DNA of 64,000 nucleotides from Eleusine coracana subsp. coracana. Lineage: Eukaryota > Streptophyta > Magnoliopsida > Poales > Poaceae. The translations under genes and the position numbers were made by a program. Below are positions 60,253 to 64,000 of this stretch, piece after piece; position 1 is the stretch's first letter, and the number at the start of each line of letters is the position of its first letter. Location of the stretch: NCBI GenBank assembly GCA_032690845.1, contig CM064422.1, forward strand, positions 4,588,001-4,652,000, written 5' to 3'. The notes beneath the pieces are model-generated. The model was not told the DNA's origin and made no database searches. It was given only the letters and a program-made list of their open reading frames with translations.

Positions 60253-61845
60253 ATGTCAGATGTGGAAGCATCCCCCTTGAGGGAGAAGAGGGCCAAAGCT
60301 AGTGATGATTAAGGTCAAAGCCAACCAAAGAGAAAGAAAGTCACCACCAAACGCGTTTGGCGCACCTATCTCCAACAACCAACTAAAAGGGAGGAGCCAG
60401 CTGAGTCCGAAGAGCTGAACAGAGTCATGCATCCTCCCTCCGAAATGCTCAACTCCAACCGAGAGAGGGTGGACTTCTTTCACGCGTCCCTTGAGAAATG
60501 CACTGAAGCAAGGTTGGTCAACTATTATGCTCGTGATAAGGAGGATGTTGATTCTCGCTTTTATGCTCATTTTCATGCGGATTGGTACCGCTCCACCTAC
60601 CTCCGCATGAAGAACCCTTTAGTTGAGAGCAAGTGGCTAGATTGGAATTATATGAAGTCCAAGAAGCACCCTCTGTTCAACCAAGTTCTAGCTGCTTTTG
60701 AGCATCATGGTCTTAAGACCTTCTTGACTCTCAACTACTCATGGAACAAGGAAATCATCTCTCAGTTCTTTTCAACTGTGTTCTTTGAGAATGACAAGTC
60801 TATGATCTGGATAACAAATGGCACTAAGTACAGCTGCATCTTGAATCAATTTGCTTCCATGATAGGACTCAAGAGCTCATATAAGGAGAAGCATAAAATT
60901 CACTCGGGCAATTACATGAGCGATGAGGCCATGAGGCATATGTACATGGATCCGGAGAACAGTGTCCCTCCCAACTCAAATGGCTTGCTACCCTTTTTCT
61001 CGGTCTTGTTTAGGATCTGCAGGAGCACTTTGGCTCCAAGGGGTGGCAACTCTGACCGTATTCCTACATATCAGAGGGACATCTTGTACTGGGTTCATGG
61101 GGATTAGAAATTTGATGTATTTGACTATGTCTATCAGGAGATATGGGACATCTCCATCTCTTACATGCGTGGCTGTGGATATGCCCCGTACATCATGTAT
61201 ATGATCGAGAATGTCTTAGGTTTGACTTTAAAAAAGGACATAAAGCATCTGAGTCTCAAACCTCAGATTTCTTCTAATTGGAATCATGACACCTCCTCTG
61301 GTCAGTTCTTTGGTGTAGCTCAGCCACCATCCTCTGCTCTGCCTCCTCAGGTTCCCAGAGCTCCTTCTAGGACCACCGGTTCTTCTCGTGCTGCTGCACC
61401 TTCTCGTGACAAGAGGAGTGGGGTTATGAAGATGTTTAAATTCCTCCTTGGTATGTGCAGGAGCATTAACCAAAGGATGGATGTGATTGAGAGGAACCAG
61501 AAGATCATCATGGAGAAGATGCAATGTGAAGTTCCTCCTCCTCCATCACCTCCGGTAGAAGATTCCTACCCACCTGCTTTTCAGGACCCCACTCCCAACT
61601 TCTCTACAGAGGAGTCGAACTATTTTGGGTACTATCCTCCACCTTCTCAGTTTCACACAGGAGCCGGCTCTAGTGGACAACATGTCCGCTTTGATGAGGA
61701 AGAAGAGGAAGTAGAAGAGCAAGAAGAAGATCCCGCTGCCTATGATCTTCGCCAGCGCAAGGGAAAAGCTCCCGCTCAAGATGACGAAGACGAAGAAGAA
61801 GAAGGCGATGAGGATGATGAAGACTATGAAGACTCTGAGGAGTAG
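60253..61845 (+). pseudogene. Third (post-pol) ORF of the Sirevirus-like element
   Basis: One frame of 531 codons from ATG 60,253 to the TAG at 61,843, broken by in-frame stops at 60,310 and 61,105. It sits where Sireviruses carry their env-like gene. The N-terminal two thirds look globular, with aromatic-rich stretches such as LVNYYARDKEDVDSRFYAHF and MIWITNGTKYSCILNQFASM. These resemble the putative plant transposon protein region found in other grass retroelements. The C-terminal part is low complexity: Pro/Ser-rich, then very acidic (Glu/Asp runs), with YDLRQRKGKAPAQ. I see no signal peptide and no membrane segment, so calling it an envelope protein is not supported by the sequence; its role is unknown. 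Confidence 0.7.
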
Positions 61846-61884
61846 AGATCTCATCACCATCCACCTGCATTTTTCTCGTTTTTG

Positions 61885-62354
61885 GTGTCTTGATGCCAAA
61901 GGGGGAGAAGTGTAATCTATCTTTCATTTGCTTAGTTTGTGAGTTGTGAGTGTGATGAAGTTGGACAATTTGATTCTTTTTGGCTTGGTTTGTAAAACTA
62001 CTTATTTGTGTCGTTTGTGTTTTGTAAGACTATTTGCTTGTGGTACTTATATCTCTTTATTGCCTCTTTGTGATGATGTATTGTTTTATCTCCTTCTACT
62101 AGATGTATTTGTGTGATAATATTTGTCATATGTAATGTCTTATATTCATATGCTTAACTAATGCAAATCATCATGTATGCATAGTGTTAGGGGGAGCTCT
62201 CATTCTCTCTCTTTAAATATGTGCATTTGTTATACTATCTCCAATCTTTTAGTTAGGCACACCTTTAGGTGGAGCTCCTCACAAATTGTTCCGTTTCTAT
62301 ATCACTTTATGATAAATTAGTTGTATTATCATCAATCACCAAAAAGGGGGAGAT
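61885..62354 (+). other. Polypurine tracts before the 3' LTR
   Basis: The tract AAAAAGGGGGAGA at 62,341-62,353 directly precedes the 3' LTR and is the plus-strand primer. Similar purine tracts occur upstream: CAAAGGGGGAGAAG near 61,897, and TAGGGGGAG near 62,189. Repeated polypurine tracts are a described Sirevirus feature. Confidence 0.75.
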
Positions 62355-63813
62355 TGAAGGTGCATCTAGGCCCCTAATTTTATTTTGGTGATCGGCGCCA
62401 ATACAATTAAGAATGGACTAATGTTTCAATGAGCATGTGTATAGAAGATGGTTCAATTATTGATGACAAAATGCATAGAAGCTCAAATACTCAAAGAAAA
62501 GGAGAAAACAAAGTGGCTAAGAAATTTCAAGATGATACTCAAAAATTTGCTCAAATATGAAGCTCATGGAGTTTTTACTTTATTTTTGAGTATAGAAAAA
62601 ACCGTACTATTAAGAGGGACACAAAAGTGTGAAGCAATGATGAACTAAGAGTAAAATCCAAAATTCCACAGCCAAAACACTTTTCTAGGGCAAAATCATT
62701 GGACTTGTCCGACCCATCGGACAAGTCCATCAGACTCCAGAACCTTTGCCACTCTAGGTCGTCGGACTTGTCCGACGGTCATCGGACATGTCCGATGACC
62801 AGCAAGTCCGACCCATCGGACTTCACTGTCGGACTCCAGTACTTGTGTCAAACCCTAGGTCAACTTGTCCGAGGCATCGGGCAAGTCCCTCGGACTCCAG
62901 AACCGGCACCAACTTGTTCCATCGGACATGTCCGATGACCATCGGACTTGTTCGATGGAGATCTGAGAAATATCCATCCAAACGGCTCTTTTTCTTCTTG
63001 AGCTATAAATAGACCCCCACTTCGTCCCTTGTCTGGTTGGTCACTCATTCCACTCAAAAACACTCTCAAGCCCACTTTGCTTTCCAAATCTCTCCTCTCT
63101 TACTTCCAATCTTGATTTGTGAAGGGATTGAGAGAAGATTCAAGAGCTCCATCGACTTCAAGCTTCCATTGTCTCAAGCTCTTGGTTCATCCTTACCGCC
63201 GATCACGTTTGTGTTTGTTACTCTTGGGGATTTATCCCCTAGACGTTTAGAGGTACCCGTAGAGCTCCCAACTTGTATGGTGACGCCTCGGGAAGTTTGT
63301 ATTGACCCCTTCTTCGTGGAGTTTGCTAGTGGAAAGCCAAGTTTGATCTTTGTGGTCACTTGGAGAGGTTAGGGTTGAAAGAAACCCGATCCTTTATAGA
63401 TCCCTCAACGGAGATGTAGGCTTCTTTGTGGAGCTGAACTTCGGTGAATAAATCTTGTGTCTCCCCTTGTCCTCTTTTACATACTTGTTATTTACTTGCT
63501 CTTGCTCATAACTTGCTAGATAGGGTTTGTCTCGTTTCTCTTAAATTAACTTGTGTAGGTTGCTTGCTAGTTGCTCCCCTCATTTCTACAACTTTCTCTA
63601 GCTTGTAATTACTAGATCCTAGCTTGCCTTCTATTAGTTTAAAGTTTTAATCGGCCGATTTACTTTTCTAACTCGTGCCATCGGACAAGTCCATGGGACT
63701 TTCCTCACTATCATCGGATAAGTCTGACACTGCGTATTTGACTTTTATTATTAAGTGATTTTTAGGGACAATTGCCTATTCACCCCCCCCCCCTCCCCCT
63801 CTAGGCACTTTCA
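62355..63813 (+). repeat. 3' LTR (1459 bp)
   Basis: Near-identical to the 5' LTR outside the palindrome cluster, with scattered substitutions. It retains a much longer cluster (about 62,695-62,960) with at least eight CGGACNNGTCCG-type units, TATA box 63,004-63,011, and a C-rich run near 63,781-63,799. The insertion is flanked on the right by CTAGG. Confidence 0.93.
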
Positions 63814-64000
63814 CTAGGCACTAAGCACCAGACATTGTTTCTTCACCAGCCCAGAAGAAAGCTCGACGACGGGCTTCAAGTGCATCAATGAAGCCTTGCG
63901 GAACCTCAACTGCACCCATTGCATATACATGTAAGCTGTCAAGAACCGCGTTAACAAGTACAAGGCGCCCGCTATGGTTGAGCAGGCTTGCCCACCACCC
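63814..64000 (-). pseudogene. L1-type LINE, continuing past the Copia insertion
   Basis: On the minus strand this encodes SLLNHSGRLVLVNAVLDSL, VYAMGAVEVPQGFIDALEA and RRRAFFWAGEETMSGA, the conserved stretch after the catalytic core of plant L1 reverse transcriptase. The reading frame joins that at 52,513 when the Copia element and one CTAGG copy are left out, apart from one stop at the junction codon region. The rest of the LINE lies beyond the window edge. Confidence 0.85.

Larger units (their letters stand above)
52514..63813 (+). mobile_element. Copia LTR retrotransposon, Sirevirus-like
   Basis: An 11.3-kb element with direct LTRs (52,514-53,802 and 62,355-63,813), flanked by the 5-bp duplication CTAGG at 52,509-52,513 and 63,814-63,818. 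LTRs start TGAAGG and end TTTCA. Internal order: primer-binding site, gag with zinc knuckle and coiled coil, protease, integrase, reverse transcriptase, RNase H (Copia order), then a third ORF and several polypurine tracts. The long LTRs, extended gag, third ORF, repeated polypurine tracts and palindromic LTR motifs together fit the plant genus Sirevirus. All coding regions carry stops or frameshifts, so it is defective. It sits inside an L1 LINE. Confidence 0.9.

Noticed and set aside
1..64000. CRISPR arrays, operons, phage or bacterial defence systems
   Set aside because: Nothing of this kind is present; the regular repeats found are microsatellites, tandem duplications and LTR palindromes in plant nuclear DNA.

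Overview
The window is nuclear DNA of a flowering plant, almost certainly a grass (Poaceae). Evidence: genes with several introns bounded by GT-AG, very GC-rich first coding exons beside AT-rich introns, Stowaway-type MITEs with the CTCCCTCCGTCCC terminus, an L1-type LINE, an RTE-type LINE, and a long-LTR Copia element of Sirevirus type. The species cannot be read from the sequence. Nothing bacterial is present (no operons, CRISPR or ribosome binding sites).

Layout. 1-2.6 kb: intergenic. 2.6-5.2 kb (-): a HOOKLESS1-like GNAT acetyltransferase gene, three exons. 5.3-15.5 kb: a long stretch without a recognisable gene. 15.6-16.6 kb (+): a decayed repeat-containing acidic protein gene, followed by a terminal-inverted-repeat element that carries an LTR-like insert. 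18.6-19.3 kb (-): remnant of an F-box/LRR (FBD-like) gene. 19.9-23.3 kb (+): complete Sec61 alpha translocon gene. 24.6-33.6 kb (-): complete ten-exon casein kinase 2 alpha gene with a predicted plastid-targeting N-terminus; its introns carry three MITEs and a full-length RTE LINE with one uninterrupted 1040-residue ORF and perfect 16-bp target-site duplications. 35.3-39.1 kb (-): complete six-exon QWRF-family (augmin/microtubule) gene. 39.2-45.6 kb: no gene recognised. 45.6-46.7 kb (+): an Ada1/Hfi1-like (SAGA-Tad1) coactivator subunit gene. 46.8-49.8 kb: intergenic, with a tiny orphan RTE tail. 49.8 kb to the end: transposon territory, with a LINE-derived repeat, then an L1 LINE on the minus strand split by an 11.3-kb Copia/Sirevirus-like element (52,514-63,813, TSD CTAGG). 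The L1 resumes at 63,814 and runs off the window.

The host genes are unrelated housekeeping or developmental genes (protein secretion, kinase signalling, microtubules, transcription, hormone-linked acetyltransferase), each with its own promoter. The most unusual material is in the transposable elements: an apparently intact RTE LINE with a triplicated 22-residue N-terminal module; a Sirevirus-like element with a third ORF downstream of pol; and palindromic TCGGAC-NN-GTCCGA clusters that occur both in the LTR upstream of the TATA box and again inside the element just before that third ORF.
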